Shown: piece after piece, positions 9,190 to 17,947 of the stretch
Numbering within the stretch: the stretch's first letter is position 1
Layout of the letters: the number at the start of each line of letters is the position of its first letter
Assembly: GCA_030836725.1 (NCBI GenBank)
Contig: JAUPLV010000016.1
Location: forward strand, 1-21,592
DNA: 21,592 nt
Reading direction: 5' to 3'
From: Pseudomonadota bacterium
GTDB lineage: Bacteria; Pseudomonadota; Gammaproteobacteria; Burkholderiales; Thiobacillaceae
Position numbers and translations under genes: made by a program
Notes under the pieces: generated by a model
Database searches by the model: none
What the model saw: only the letters and a program-made list of their open reading frames with translations
Told to the model about the DNA's origin: nothing

Positions 9190-9474
9190 TCAGTGCGACT
9201 TTTTCGGAATGCTGCCGATCTTGACGACGTGGGCGCTGGGCGTCTCGTCGGTGAAATGCGGGCGCTCCTCCAGCGTGCGCCCGGTCAGTTTTGCCAACTC
9301 GGCTTCACGGTTGGAAATCACCACCAGGCAATCCTTGATGCCGAGCACCGTGGCTTCGGTCAGCGGGCTGGGGTTGCCGTCGCGCGGCGCCGTGTCGCGC
9401 ACGATGGAGGTCAGGGTCTTGCGCATCATGCGCATGATGCGCTGTTCGTCGTGCAAAGTTTTATCGATATCCAT
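9190..9474 (-). CDS. Small helical protein of unknown function (94 aa), first gene of a minus-strand pair
   Basis: Not confidently recognised. The 94-residue product starts MDIDKTLHDEQRIMRMM and is mostly helical, charged and cytoplasmic (CLVVISNREAELAKLTG). It ends with a polar tail. I have an uncertain memory of similar short betaproteobacterial proteins, some loosely annotated as segregation/condensation proteins, but nothing here proves that. The frame is open to a TTG at 9498. ATG 9474 is preferred because CCGGAG lies seven bases upstream and gives a natural N-terminus. A promoter with TTGACG and GACAAT boxes lies just upstream. Codons 7-14 include a perfect 22-base palindrome. Confidence 0.6.
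   Translation of the reverse strand: MDIDKTLHDEQRIMRMMRKTLTSIVRDTAPRDGNPSPLTEATVLGIKDCLVVISNREAELAKLTGRTLEERPHFTDETPSAHVVKIGSIPKKSH
9421..9442. repeat. Perfect 22-bp palindrome inside the 94-aa gene
   Basis: The half site GCGCATCATGC at 9421-9431 is followed directly by its exact reverse complement GCATGATGCGC at 9432-9442, with no spacer. It is within the coding sequence for RIMRMMR. It could be an operator for a dimeric regulator or arise by chance from the repeated ATG/CGC codons. Confidence 0.55.
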
Positions 9475-9507
9475 GGGGAAACTCCGGGGCTGCTGCAAAG
9501 AGCGATC

Positions 9508-9536
9508 ATTGTCAGCGCGAGGCGGTACTTCGTCAA
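9508..9536 (-). promoter_or_regulatory. Candidate sigma70 promoter of the minus-strand gene pair
   Basis: Read on the minus strand, -35 TTGACG (9536-9531), a 17-base spacer and -10 GACAAT (9513-9508) lie upstream of the 94-aa gene. Transcription would start near 9501, giving a leader of about 27 nt before ATG 9474. Five of six -35 bases and four of six -10 bases match consensus. Confidence 0.5.
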
Positions 9537-9794
9537 CGCAAGTCCCTGGCAGGAACGGGGATAAATCCCGGTGGGGGATAAGAAAGATGAACTGCCGTAG
9601 CCGGGCTCCTGCGGCGAGTGCAATACGGGCTAAAATGAGACTTCCAAATCACTACGGCAGTGGGGGCGGCGTCCCCCGCGTTCCCTGCCTCACCTCGACT
9701 TTGATAGTGAAACCCGTCTTCCATCGATTCGTTCCATCGCCGCCTGCCGCGGGCCGCCTGTCAGCCTGGCCGGCCCCGAACCGGGAGTGTCCGC
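9537..9794. other. Divergent intergenic region upstream of hflX with inverted repeats
   Basis: About 258 bases without a convincing gene. A perfect 10-base inverted repeat, ACTGCCGTAG at 9591-9600 with CTACGGCAGT at 9652-9661, encloses 51 bases that include TAAAAT. It is followed directly by a small GGGGG/CCCCC hairpin (9662-9677). A weak plus-strand promoter candidate for hflX is TTGATA (9701-9706), a 17-base spacer and TCGATT (9724-9729), but its -10 is poor. The hflX promoter should lie here because the gene upstream is on the opposite strand. Confidence 0.45.
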
Positions 9795-10964
9795 TTGTTT
9801 GACCGACACGAGGGTGGGGAGCGCGTCATTCTGGTGGCGCTTGATTTTGGCGATCCGGATTTTGCCGAAAGCCAGGCCGAGTTGCGCCTGCTGGCGGGCG
9901 GTGCCGGGCTCGATATTCTGGGCGAGGTGCAGGGCAAGCGCAGCCGCCCGGACGCCGCCTTGTTCGTGGGCAGCGGCAAGGCCGACGAAATCGCGGCGCT
10001 GGTGGCCGCCGCCGAGGCCGACGTGGTCATTTTCAATCACGAGCTGTCGCCCGCCCAGGAACGCAATCTGGAGCGGCGCCTGCACTGCCGGGTGATCGAC
10101 CGGGTCAGCCTGATTCTGGATATCTTCGCCAGCCGCGCGATCAGCGCCGAAGGCAAGCTGCAGGTCGAGCTGGCCCAGCTGCAACATTTGTCGACCCGGC
10201 TGGTACGCGGCTGGACTCACCTGGAACGTCAGCGCGGCGGCGTGGGAATGCGCGGTCCGGGCGAAAAACAGCTGGAAACCGACCGCCGACTGATCGGGGT
10301 GCGGGTCAAGGCATTGCGCGAGCGGCTCGCCAGGCTGGGCAAGCAACGCCGTACCCAGCGACGTTCGCGCGCGCGCCAGCACGTGTTGTCAGTGGCGCTG
10401 GTGGGTTACACCAATGCCGGCAAGTCCACGCTGTTCAACGCGCTGACCCGTGCCGGCGCTTATGCGGCCGACCAGTTGTTCGCCACGCTCGACACCACCA
10501 CGCGCAAGATGTACCTGCCGCAACAGGGGGACTGGTCGGGCGGCGAGGTGGTGCTGTCGGATACCGTCGGTTTCATCACCCGTCTGCCGCACGAATTGGT
10601 GGCCGCTTTCCGCGCCACGCTGGAAGCGACCACGGAGGCCGATCTTTTAATGCATGTGATCGATGCGGCCAGTTCCGGACGCGAGCGCCAGATCGAGGCG
10701 GTGGAAAAAGTGCTGCACGAGATTGGCGCGGATGCGGTGCCGCAGCTTCGGATCTATAACAAGCTTGATTTGACGGACGTTGCGCCGGGAGTAGGCCGCG
10801 ACGAGTATGGTAAACTTCAAAGCGTTTATGTGTCGGCCAAAACCGGCGCGGGGCTTGAGCTTTTGCGGGATGCGTTGTCGGAATTCCTTGCAGCACAGGC
10901 TTCTCCGGAGAGAACCGGCGTAGCAGATATACCCACTTCCCAATTTTCGGAACACACAGCATAA
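9795..10964 (+). CDS. hflX: Ribosome-associated GTPase HflX
   Basis: HflX is an Obg-HflX superfamily GTPase that binds the 50S subunit and can split stalled ribosomes under stress. The 389-residue protein has the HflX N-terminal domain, the linker motif GMRGPGEKQLETDRR (151-165), the P-loop GYTNAGKST (204-212), SDTVGF and NKLD. The start is TTG at 9795. GGGAG at 9783-9787 is seven bases upstream, and the resulting MFDRHEGGE matches the E. coli start MFDRYDAGE as I recall it. It is shorter than the E. coli protein (about 426 aa) because it ends soon after the G domain. hflK follows four bases later. Upstream the usual hfq is missing. Confidence 0.95.
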   Translation: MFDRHEGGERVILVALDFGDPDFAESQAELRLLAGGAGLDILGEVQGKRSRPDAALFVGSGKADEIAALVAAAEADVVIFNHELSPAQERNLERRLHCRVIDRVSLILDIFASRAISAEGKLQVELAQLQHLSTRLVRGWTHLERQRGGVGMRGPGEKQLETDRRLIGVRVKALRERLARLGKQRRTQRRSRARQHVLSVALVGYTNAGKSTLFNALTRAGAYAADQLFATLDTTTRKMYLPQQGDWSGGEVVLSDTVGFITRLPHELVAAFRATLEATTEADLLMHVIDAASSGRERQIEAVEKVLHEIGADAVPQLRIYNKLDLTDVAPGVGRDEYGKLQSVYVSAKTGAGLELLRDALSEFLAAQASPERTGVADIPTSQFSEHTA

Positions 10965-10968
10965 AGAT

Positions 10969-12153
10969 ATGGCCTGGAATGACCCGCAATGGGGCAATAG
11001 CGGCAACCGCAACAAGAACAGTGGGCCGCCCGATCTGGACGAGATCTGGCGGCGCATCAACCAGCGACTGAGCGCCCTGTTTGGCGACAAGGGCGGCAGC
11101 GGCGGCGGTGGTTCGCCTTCGGGGATGCCGGGCGGCGGCAATCTGGCTGGCCTGCTGGCCGGCGCGCTGGTGCTGGTGTGGGCGGCGAGCGGCTTCTATA
11201 TCGTCGACACCGGCCAGCGCGGCGTTGTGCTGCGCTTTGGCCAGTACGTCGGCACTACCGAGCCGGGGCCGCGCTGGCACCTGCCGTGGCCGGTCGAGTC
11301 GCGTGAAAAGGTCAACATCGACCAGGTCCGGACCGTGGAGGTCGGTTACCGCAACAACGTCAAGACCAGGGTGCTGAAAGAATCGCTGATGCTGACCGAT
11401 GATGAAAACATCATTGATCTGCAGTTCGCCGTGCAGTACATCCTGAAGGACCCGGTCGAGTTCCTGTTCATCAACCGTTCGCCGGAAGACAGCGCGCTGC
11501 AGATCGCCGAAACCGCGATGCGCGAAATCGTCGGCAAGTCGAAAATGGACTTCGTGTTGTATGAGGGTCGTGCGGAGATTGCGGCCAAAGCCAAGCAACT
11601 GATGCAGGAGATCCACGATCGCCACAAGACCGGCATCAGCATCAGCCAGGTGACGCTGCAGAACATCCAGCCGCCCGAGCAGGTGCAGGCCGCGTTCGAC
11701 GACGCTGTGAAAGCGGGTCAGGATCGCGAGCGCCTGAAGAATGAAGCCGAGGCCTATTTCAACGACGTGGTGCCGCGCGCCCGTGGTCTGGCTTCGCGTT
11801 TGAAGGAAGAGGCCGAAGGTTACAAGCTCTCGGTGATCGCCAATGCCGAGGGTGAAGCCAGTCGCTTCGTGCAGGTCTATAACGAATATCAAAAGGCGCC
11901 GCAGGTCACGCGCCAGCGTATTTATCTCGACACCATGCAGGCCGTGATGAACAACACCAGCAAAATATTGGTGGACCAGAAAGGCGGCAACAGCCTGCTG
12001 TATCTGCCGCTCGACAAACTGCAGCAGATCGTCAGCCAGCCCGTCAGCGGCGCCCAGGAGGTTCTGACGCAGCCGGCTCAGACGGCGCCCGCGCCCGTGG
12101 ATACGCGTTCGCGTGACGCCTTGCGCAGCCGTGAGCGGGAGGATCGGCCATGA
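10969..12153 (+). CDS. hflK: Membrane protease modulator HflK (SPFH family)
   Basis: HflK and HflC form a large inner-membrane complex that cages and regulates the FtsH protease. The 394-residue protein has a cytoplasmic Gly-rich N-terminal segment (KGGSGGGGSPSGMPGGG), one transmembrane helix at about 58-78, then the SPFH/Band 7 domain starting YIVDTGQRGVVLRFGQY and a long helical coiled-coil region rich in Glu/Ala/Lys (about 230-310). Its C-terminus is disordered and rich in Ala, Pro and Arg. It follows hflX by four bases with only a weak ribosome binding site, and its stop overlaps hflC (ATGA), which fits the equal amounts needed for a heteromeric complex. Confidence 0.96.
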   Translation: MAWNDPQWGNSGNRNKNSGPPDLDEIWRRINQRLSALFGDKGGSGGGGSPSGMPGGGNLAGLLAGALVLVWAASGFYIVDTGQRGVVLRFGQYVGTTEPGPRWHLPWPVESREKVNIDQVRTVEVGYRNNVKTRVLKESLMLTDDENIIDLQFAVQYILKDPVEFLFINRSPEDSALQIAETAMREIVGKSKMDFVLYEGRAEIAAKAKQLMQEIHDRHKTGISISQVTLQNIQPPEQVQAAFDDAVKAGQDRERLKNEAEAYFNDVVPRARGLASRLKEEAEGYKLSVIANAEGEASRFVQVYNEYQKAPQVTRQRIYLDTMQAVMNNTSKILVDQKGGNSLLYLPLDKLQQIVSQPVSGAQEVLTQPAQTAPAPVDTRSRDALRSREREDRP

Positions 12154-13031
12154 GCAAGAGCATCGGATCGTTGCTGATTGGGTTGCTGGTTGCGCTGGTC
12201 GTTCTGAACACAAGCACATTCACGGTGGATCAGCGGCAGAATGCCGTGGTATTCCAGCTGGGCGAGGTTGTCTCGGTAAAGACCAAGCCGGGCTTTTTTT
12301 GGAAGCTGCCGCTGGTGCAGAACGTGCGCTTCTTCGATACGCGCATCCTGACGCTGGACGCGGCCGACCCCGAGCGTTTCATTACATCGGAGAAGAAAAA
12401 CGTGCTGGTCGATTCCTTCATCAAGTGGCGGGTGATCGATGCGCGGCAGTTCTACGTCTCGGTCGGCGGTGACGAAACCCGTGCGCAGATCCGTCTCAAC
12501 CAGACGGTGAACGACGGCCTGCGCGCCGAATTCGGCAAGCGCACCATCAACGAGGTGGTGTCGGGGCGGCGTGAGGAAATCATGAACATCATCCGCACCA
12601 AGGCGGATGCCGATGCACGCAAGATCGGCGTGCAGGTGGTGGACGTGCGGATCAAGCGGGTCGACCTGCCGGAAACGGTGTCGGAAAACGTCTATCGCCG
12701 GATGGAGGCCGAGCGCAAGCAGGTGGCCAACGAACTGCGCTCGACCGGCGCGGCCGAGGCTGAAAAGATCAGGGCCGATGCCGACAAGCAGAAGGACGTG
12801 ATCGTCGCCGAAGCTTACCGCGATGCCCAGCGCGTCAAGGGTGAAGGCGACGCCAAGGCCTCCGCGGAGTATGCCTCCGCCTATGGCAGGAATGCCGAGT
12901 TTTACGCCTTCTACCGCAGCATGCAGGCCTATCGCGAAAGCTTCAAGAACAAGAGCGACGTGATGGTGCTCGACCCCAGCGCCGATTTCTTCAAGTACAT
13001 GAAGAATCCGCGCGCCGCCGGCGGGCAATGA
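12150..13031 (+). CDS. hflC: Membrane protease modulator HflC (SPFH family)
   Basis: Partner of HflK in the FtsH-regulating complex. The 293-residue protein has an N-terminal membrane anchor at about 4-22 (SIGSLLIGLLVALVVLNTST), the SPFH domain (VDQRQNAVVFQLGEVVSVK, LNQTVNDGLRAEFGKRT) and a helical coiled coil (EAERKQVANELRSTGAAEAE). The C-terminus with FKNKSDVMVLDPSADFFKYM is typical of HflC. It overlaps hflK upstream and the DUF2065 gene downstream by four bases each. No catalytic residues are expected, since the family is a scaffold and not a protease. Confidence 0.96.
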   Translation: MSKSIGSLLIGLLVALVVLNTSTFTVDQRQNAVVFQLGEVVSVKTKPGFFWKLPLVQNVRFFDTRILTLDAADPERFITSEKKNVLVDSFIKWRVIDARQFYVSVGGDETRAQIRLNQTVNDGLRAEFGKRTINEVVSGRREEIMNIIRTKADADARKIGVQVVDVRIKRVDLPETVSENVYRRMEAERKQVANELRSTGAAEAEKIRADADKQKDVIVAEAYRDAQRVKGEGDAKASAEYASAYGRNAEFYAFYRSMQAYRESFKNKSDVMVLDPSADFFKYMKNPRAAGGQ

Positions 13032-13216
13032 CCGGTACTGACTGGCTTGCGGCAACCGGCCTGTTGCTGGTGATCGAAGGCATCCTGCCGTTTGCCGCCC
13101 CCGCGGTATGGCGGGACGGCTTCCGCCGGATGCTGGAATTCAGCGACGGCCAATTGCGTTTCATCGGCGCTGCCTCGATGTTGGGCGGCGTTTTTTTGTT
13201 GCTGATGCTGAACTGA
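13028..13216 (+). CDS. DUF2065 (YjeT-like) small inner-membrane protein
   Basis: A 62-residue protein with two predicted transmembrane helices, about 6-26 (WLAATGLLLVIEGILPFAAP) and about 44-61 (FIGAASMLGGVFLLLML), joined by a basic loop (WRDGFRRML). This matches the DUF2065/YjeT family, which is regularly encoded directly after hflC in proteobacteria; E. coli yjeT is the equivalent. Function is unknown, though the fixed position suggests a link to the HflKC-FtsH membrane complex. It overlaps the hflC stop (ATGA), and hisZ begins two bases after its own stop. Confidence 0.9.
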   Translation: MTGTDWLAATGLLLVIEGILPFAAPAVWRDGFRRMLEFSDGQLRFIGAASMLGGVFLLLMLN

Positions 13217-13217
13217 A

Positions 13218-14183
13218 ATGACTGCCTGGTTATTGCCTGAAAACGTCGAGGATGTGCTGCCGCCGCAGGCCTGGCGCATGGAAGACATGCGGCGCGCGCT
13301 GCTGGATCTGTTCCGCGGCCGCGGCTACCAGCTGGTGATCCCGCCGCTGATGGAATACGTCGACTCGCTGCTGACCGGGGTGGGCGCCGATCTCGACCTC
13401 AAGACCTTCAAACTGGTCGATCAATTGACCGGGCGGCTGATGGGGGTGCGCGCCGACATCACCCCGCAGGTTGCGCGCATCGATGCCCACCTGCTGGCCG
13501 CCAATGCCGTCAATCGCCTGTGTTATGCGGGCAGCGTGCTGCATACCCAGTCCGATGGTTTCCATCGCTCGCGCGAGCCGATCCAGATCGGCGCCGAGTT
13601 GTATGGCGAAGCCGGCGCCGGGGCGGATCTCGAAATCCTCACGCTGATGCTGCAGGGTCTTTCCGCATGCGGCATGAAGACGGTGCAGCTCGACATCGGG
13701 CATGTCGGGGTTTACCGTGCGCTGGCGCAGGAAGCAGGTCTCAACGGCGAGATCGAACATCAGCTATTCGGCGCACTCCAGGCCAAGGACAGCAGCGCCG
13801 TGGCGGTCCTCACCGCCGGCTTGCCCATTGCGCTGCGTGACGCCTTCGCCGCGTTGCCGCAGCTGTATGGCGACCGCGGGGTGCTGGCCGAGGCGCGTGC
13901 CCGCTTGCCGCAACTGGCGGCGGTTTCGGCTGCGCTGGATACGCTGGAGGCGCTGGACAACGGGCTTGTCGGCGTCGAGGCGGCCTATGATCTGGCGGAG
14001 TTGCGGGGTTACGGTTATCACAGCGGCGTCGTGTTCGCCGCCTATGCCGGCGGGCGCAGCCATGCGATCGCGCAAGGCGGGCGCTACGACGAAGTAGGGC
14101 GGGTATTCGGCCGGGCGCGCCCGGCCACCGGTTTCAGTCTGGATTTACGCGAACTGGCCATCGCCAGTTCGGATGCACAATAA
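13218..14183 (+). CDS. hisZ: ATP phosphoribosyltransferase regulatory subunit HisZ, short at the C-terminus
   Basis: HisZ is a catalytically dead paralogue of histidyl-tRNA synthetase that pairs with the short form of HisG and is needed for the first step of histidine synthesis. The 321-residue protein shows the class II synthetase-like core (MEYVDSLLTGVGADLDLKTF, MGVRADITPQVARIDAH, PIQIGAELYG, AQGGRYDEVGRVFG, RPATGFSLDLREL). From memory, betaproteobacterial HisZ is usually about 380-390 residues. Here the protein stops a few residues after the SLDLREL segment and lacks the final domain, and purA begins 14 bases later. A 9-bp stem hairpin (14150-14171) covers the last codons. It may be a lineage variant or a deletion; the rest looks intact. 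hflC-DUF2065-hisZ-purA order supports identity. Confidence 0.9.
   Translation: MTAWLLPENVEDVLPPQAWRMEDMRRALLDLFRGRGYQLVIPPLMEYVDSLLTGVGADLDLKTFKLVDQLTGRLMGVRADITPQVARIDAHLLAANAVNRLCYAGSVLHTQSDGFHRSREPIQIGAELYGEAGAGADLEILTLMLQGLSACGMKTVQLDIGHVGVYRALAQEAGLNGEIEHQLFGALQAKDSSAVAVLTAGLPIALRDAFAALPQLYGDRGVLAEARARLPQLAAVSAALDTLEALDNGLVGVEAAYDLAELRGYGYHSGVVFAAYAGGRSHAIAQGGRYDEVGRVFGRARPATGFSLDLRELAIASSDAQ
14150..14171. repeat. Hairpin over the last codons of hisZ
   Basis: CGAACTGGC (14150-14158), loop CATC, GCCAGTTCG (14163-14171) is a perfect 9-bp stem with a 4-base loop just before the hisZ stop and the purA ribosome binding site. There is no T tract. It coincides with the point where HisZ becomes shorter than usual. 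Confidence 0.5.
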
Positions 14184-14197
14184 AGGGAGATTGCATC

Positions 14198-15496
<1,299 letters not shown>

Positions 15497-15515
15497 TGCC
15501 TGAAACAGACAGCAC

Positions 15516-15554
15516 ACAAGCAAAAAGCCGACACGAGGTCGGCTTTTTGCTTGT
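15516..15554. terminator. Bidirectional intrinsic terminator between purA and tRNA-Leu
   Basis: A perfect 17-bp stem pairs 15516-15532 with 15538-15554 around the loop ACGAG. The stem contains AAAAAGCCGAC and GTCGGCTTTTT, so a T tract follows the GC core on either strand. It can end both the purA transcript and the convergent tRNA-Leu transcript. Confidence 0.93.
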
Positions 15555-15560
15555 AACATT

Positions 15561-15645
15561 TGGTGCCCAGAAGAGGACTCGAACCTCCACACCTTGCGGC
15601 ACACGGACCTGAACCGTGCGCGTCTACCAATTCCGCCATCTGGGC
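15561..15645 (-). tRNA. leuX-type tRNA-Leu(CAG): tRNA-Leu (anticodon CAG)
   Basis: Read on the minus strand from 15645 to 15561, this is an 85-nt class II tRNA. The acceptor stem GCCCAGA pairs with TCTGGGC, and the CCA end is encoded (15563-15561). The D arm has AATTGGTAGAC. The anticodon loop is TTCAGGT with anticodon CAG at 15611-15609. A short variable arm is present, and the T arm has GGTTCGAGTCC. The long variable arm and anticodon give Leu, reading CUG codons, the dominant Leu codon in this high-GC sequence. Its promoter is directly upstream and its terminator is shared with purA. Confidence 0.96.
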
Positions 15646-15657
15646 TACAAGGCGCGC

Positions 15658-15686
15658 ATTCTAGAGAGCAGAGATTAAATTGTCAA
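15658..15686 (-). promoter_or_regulatory. sigma70 promoter of tRNA-Leu, overlapping the rnr start codon
   Basis: On the minus strand, consensus -35 TTGACA (15686-15681), a 17-base spacer and -10 TAGAAT (15663-15658) are followed by a GC-rich GCGCGCC discriminator (15657-15651). Transcription would start about five bases before the mature tRNA 5' end. A GC-rich discriminator is typical of stable-RNA promoters under stringent control. The -35 box shares bases with the TTG start of rnr on the other strand. Confidence 0.85.
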
Positions 15687-17947
15687 CGAAGAAAACACGC
15701 AGTCGCGCAAGCAAGCACCAGATTCCCGCCATTCGTCTGGCCGACCCGTTTTACGAGCGTGAAATCGAGCGCTACGAATCGCCGTTGCCGAGCCGCGAAT
15801 ACATCCTGCAGCTGCTGACCGAGGCCGGCTGTCCGGTCGACGCCGATGCCTTCGCCGGGCAACTGGAAATAACCGAGGCCGAGCGCGATCTGTTCCAGCG
15901 CCGGCTGGGCGCGATGCAGCGCGACGGCCAGTTGATGCTCAACCGCAAGCGCCAGCTGTGCCTGCCGGACAAGCTCGACCTGATCAAGGGCCGCGTCGAA
16001 GGACACCCGGACGGCTTCGGCTTCGTGGCGCCGGAAGAGGGCGGCGACGACCTCTACCTGTCGCCCAAGGAAATGCACCGCGTGCTGCACGGCGACCGGG
16101 TGATGGTGCGGGTGGCCGGCTTCGACCGGCGCGGACGCCGCGAGGCGAAGATCGTCGAGGTGCTGGAGCACGTCAACAAGTTCGTCGTCGGTCGCTATTA
16201 CCTCGAAGGCGGAGTCGGCTTCCTGATTGCCGAAAACCGCCGCATCAACCAGGACATCCTGGTGCCGGCCGAACACGCCGGCGCCGCGCATCCTGGGCAG
16301 GTGGTGACGGTTGAAATCGTCACCCAGCCCGGCGCACACAACGAGGCGGTCGGGCGCGTCAGCGAGATCCTCGGCAGCTTTACCGGCCCCGGCATGGAAA
16401 TCGAGATTGCCCTCAGGAAGCACGACTTGCCCTATGTGTTCCCGCCCGAGGTCGAGGACCAGGCGTCCAAGCTGCCGAACAAGGTGCTGAAAAAGGACAT
16501 GGCCGGGCGCGAGGACATCCGTCATCTGCCGCTGGTCACCATCGACGGCGAGACCGCGCGCGACTTCGACGACGCGGTGTACTGCGAGCCGCTCGGCCGC
16601 AGCGGCTTCCGCCTGGTGGTGGCGATCGCCGACGTCAGCCATTACGTCAAGCCCAGGGATGCGCTCGACAGCGAAGGCTTCAACCGCGGCAACTCGGTGT
16701 ACTTCCCGCGCCGCGTCATTCCGATGCTGCCGGAGGCGCTGTCCAACGGCCTCTGCTCGCTCAATCCGGAGGTCGACCGTTTGTCCATGGTGTGCGACAT
16801 GCGCATCACCTCCGCCGGTTCGATCAAGGAATACCGCTTCTATCCCGCGGTGATTTATTCGCACGCGCGGCTGACCTACAACCAGGTGTGGGACTGGCTG
16901 TCCGGCGCCGCCCGGCCCGACGCCAAGCAGGCCGCGCTGATGCCGCACCTGCAGGCGCTGGACAAGCTGTTCCGCACCCTGCTGAAAGCGCGCGCCAAGC
17001 GCGGCGCAATCGATTTCGGCTCGACCGAGACGCAGATCCTGTTCGACGACCAGGGCAAGATCGATGCGATCGTGCCGGTGATCCGCAACGATGCCCACCG
17101 CATCATCGAGGAATGCATGCTGGCGGCCAACGTCTGCGCCTCGGATTTCCTGCAAGAAAACGAACAGCCCGCGTTGTACCGCGTGCATGAAGGCCCGACA
17201 GCCGAGAAGCTCGCCGCGCTGCGCGGGTTCCTGGCCGAATTCGGACTCGATCTCGGCGGCGGCGACAAGCCGCATGCCAAGGATTACGCCGAACTGCTGG
17301 AGAAAATCAAGCCGCGGCCCGATCACGGCCTGCTGCAGACCGTGATGCTGCGTTCGCTCAAACAGGCCGTCTACAGTCCCGACAACAAGGGGCACTTCGG
17401 TCTCGCCTACGAGGCCTATACCCATTTCACCTCGCCGATTCGCCGCTATCCCGATCTGCTGGTGCATCGCGGCATCAAGGCGGTGCTGAACGGGGAGAAG
17501 TTGCCGGCCAAGGGTCTGGCGGAAATCGGCGTGCATTGCTCACAGACCGAACGTCGCGCCGATGATGCCACCCGCGACGTCGACGCCTGGCTGAAGACCT
17601 ACTTCATGCAGGATCGCATCGGGGACGAATACAACGGCACCGTGAGCGCCGTGACCAGCTTCGGCATGTTTGTCTCGGTCGACGATATTTTCATCGAGGG
17701 CCTGGTCCACGTATCCGAGCTTGGTCAGGATTACTTCCACTACGACCAGGCCAAGCACATGATGCTCGGTGAGCGCACCGGCAAGCGCTATCGCCTGGGC
17801 GACCGCGTGCGCATCAAGGTGATGCGCGCCGACATCGAAACCAGCAAGATCGACTTCAGTCTGGTCGAGGATTTCGGGGCGGTGGTGGACACCGAAGCGC
17901 CGAAGAAGAAAACGTCAAAACCAAGAACGGGCGCCAAGAAGAAATGA
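15680..17947 (+). CDS. rnr: Ribonuclease R (3'-5' exoribonuclease)
   Basis: Processive RNase II-family enzyme that degrades structured RNA and helps in rRNA quality control. The 755 residues comprise an N-terminal winged-helix region (EYILQLLTEAG), two cold-shock OB domains (GHPDGFGFVAPEEGGDDLYL), the RNB catalytic domain with IDGETARDFDDAV (288-300) carrying the metal-binding Asp residues, an S1 domain from about 648 (GTVSAVTSFGMFVSVDDIF) and a Lys-rich tail. The start is TTG 15680: the in-frame stop at 15662 limits extension, and the conserved segment FYEREIERYESPLPSREYI requires a start upstream of it. The Shine-Dalgarno is weak (AGAG). No clear rnr promoter is seen, since the upstream gap is filled by the antisense tRNA. 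The stop overlaps rlmB (ATGA). Confidence 0.96.
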   Translation: MSTKKTRSRASKHQIPAIRLADPFYEREIERYESPLPSREYILQLLTEAGCPVDADAFAGQLEITEAERDLFQRRLGAMQRDGQLMLNRKRQLCLPDKLDLIKGRVEGHPDGFGFVAPEEGGDDLYLSPKEMHRVLHGDRVMVRVAGFDRRGRREAKIVEVLEHVNKFVVGRYYLEGGVGFLIAENRRINQDILVPAEHAGAAHPGQVVTVEIVTQPGAHNEAVGRVSEILGSFTGPGMEIEIALRKHDLPYVFPPEVEDQASKLPNKVLKKDMAGREDIRHLPLVTIDGETARDFDDAVYCEPLGRSGFRLVVAIADVSHYVKPRDALDSEGFNRGNSVYFPRRVIPMLPEALSNGLCSLNPEVDRLSMVCDMRITSAGSIKEYRFYPAVIYSHARLTYNQVWDWLSGAARPDAKQAALMPHLQALDKLFRTLLKARAKRGAIDFGSTETQILFDDQGKIDAIVPVIRNDAHRIIEECMLAANVCASDFLQENEQPALYRVHEGPTAEKLAALRGFLAEFGLDLGGGDKPHAKDYAELLEKIKPRPDHGLLQTVMLRSLKQAVYSPDNKGHFGLAYEAYTHFTSPIRRYPDLLVHRGIKAVLNGEKLPAKGLAEIGVHCSQTERRADDATRDVDAWLKTYFMQDRIGDEYNGTVSAVTSFGMFVSVDDIFIEGLVHVSELGQDYFHYDQAKHMMLGERTGKRYRLGDRVRIKVMRADIETSKIDFSLVEDFGAVVDTEAPKKKTSKPRTGAKKK

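Noticed and set aside
8792..9802. 336-codon plus-strand frame between der and hflX
   Set aside because: It runs across the repeat cluster and antisense to the two minus-strand genes, has poor composition, and lacks any Hfq or other recognisable motif.
10576..12219. 547-codon minus-strand open frame opposite hflX and hflK
   Set aside because: Composition is typical of antisense to high-GC codons, and it spans two genuine genes on the other strand.
15561..15645. tRNA gene as the attachment site of an integrated island
   Set aside because: Both sides of the tRNA are ordinary housekeeping genes, no integrase is present and no repeat of the tRNA 3' end was seen in the window.
15683..17536. 617-codon minus-strand open frame opposite rnr
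   Set aside because: Antisense shadow of a well-supported RNase R gene; similar shadows lie opposite bamB/der and hflX/hflK.
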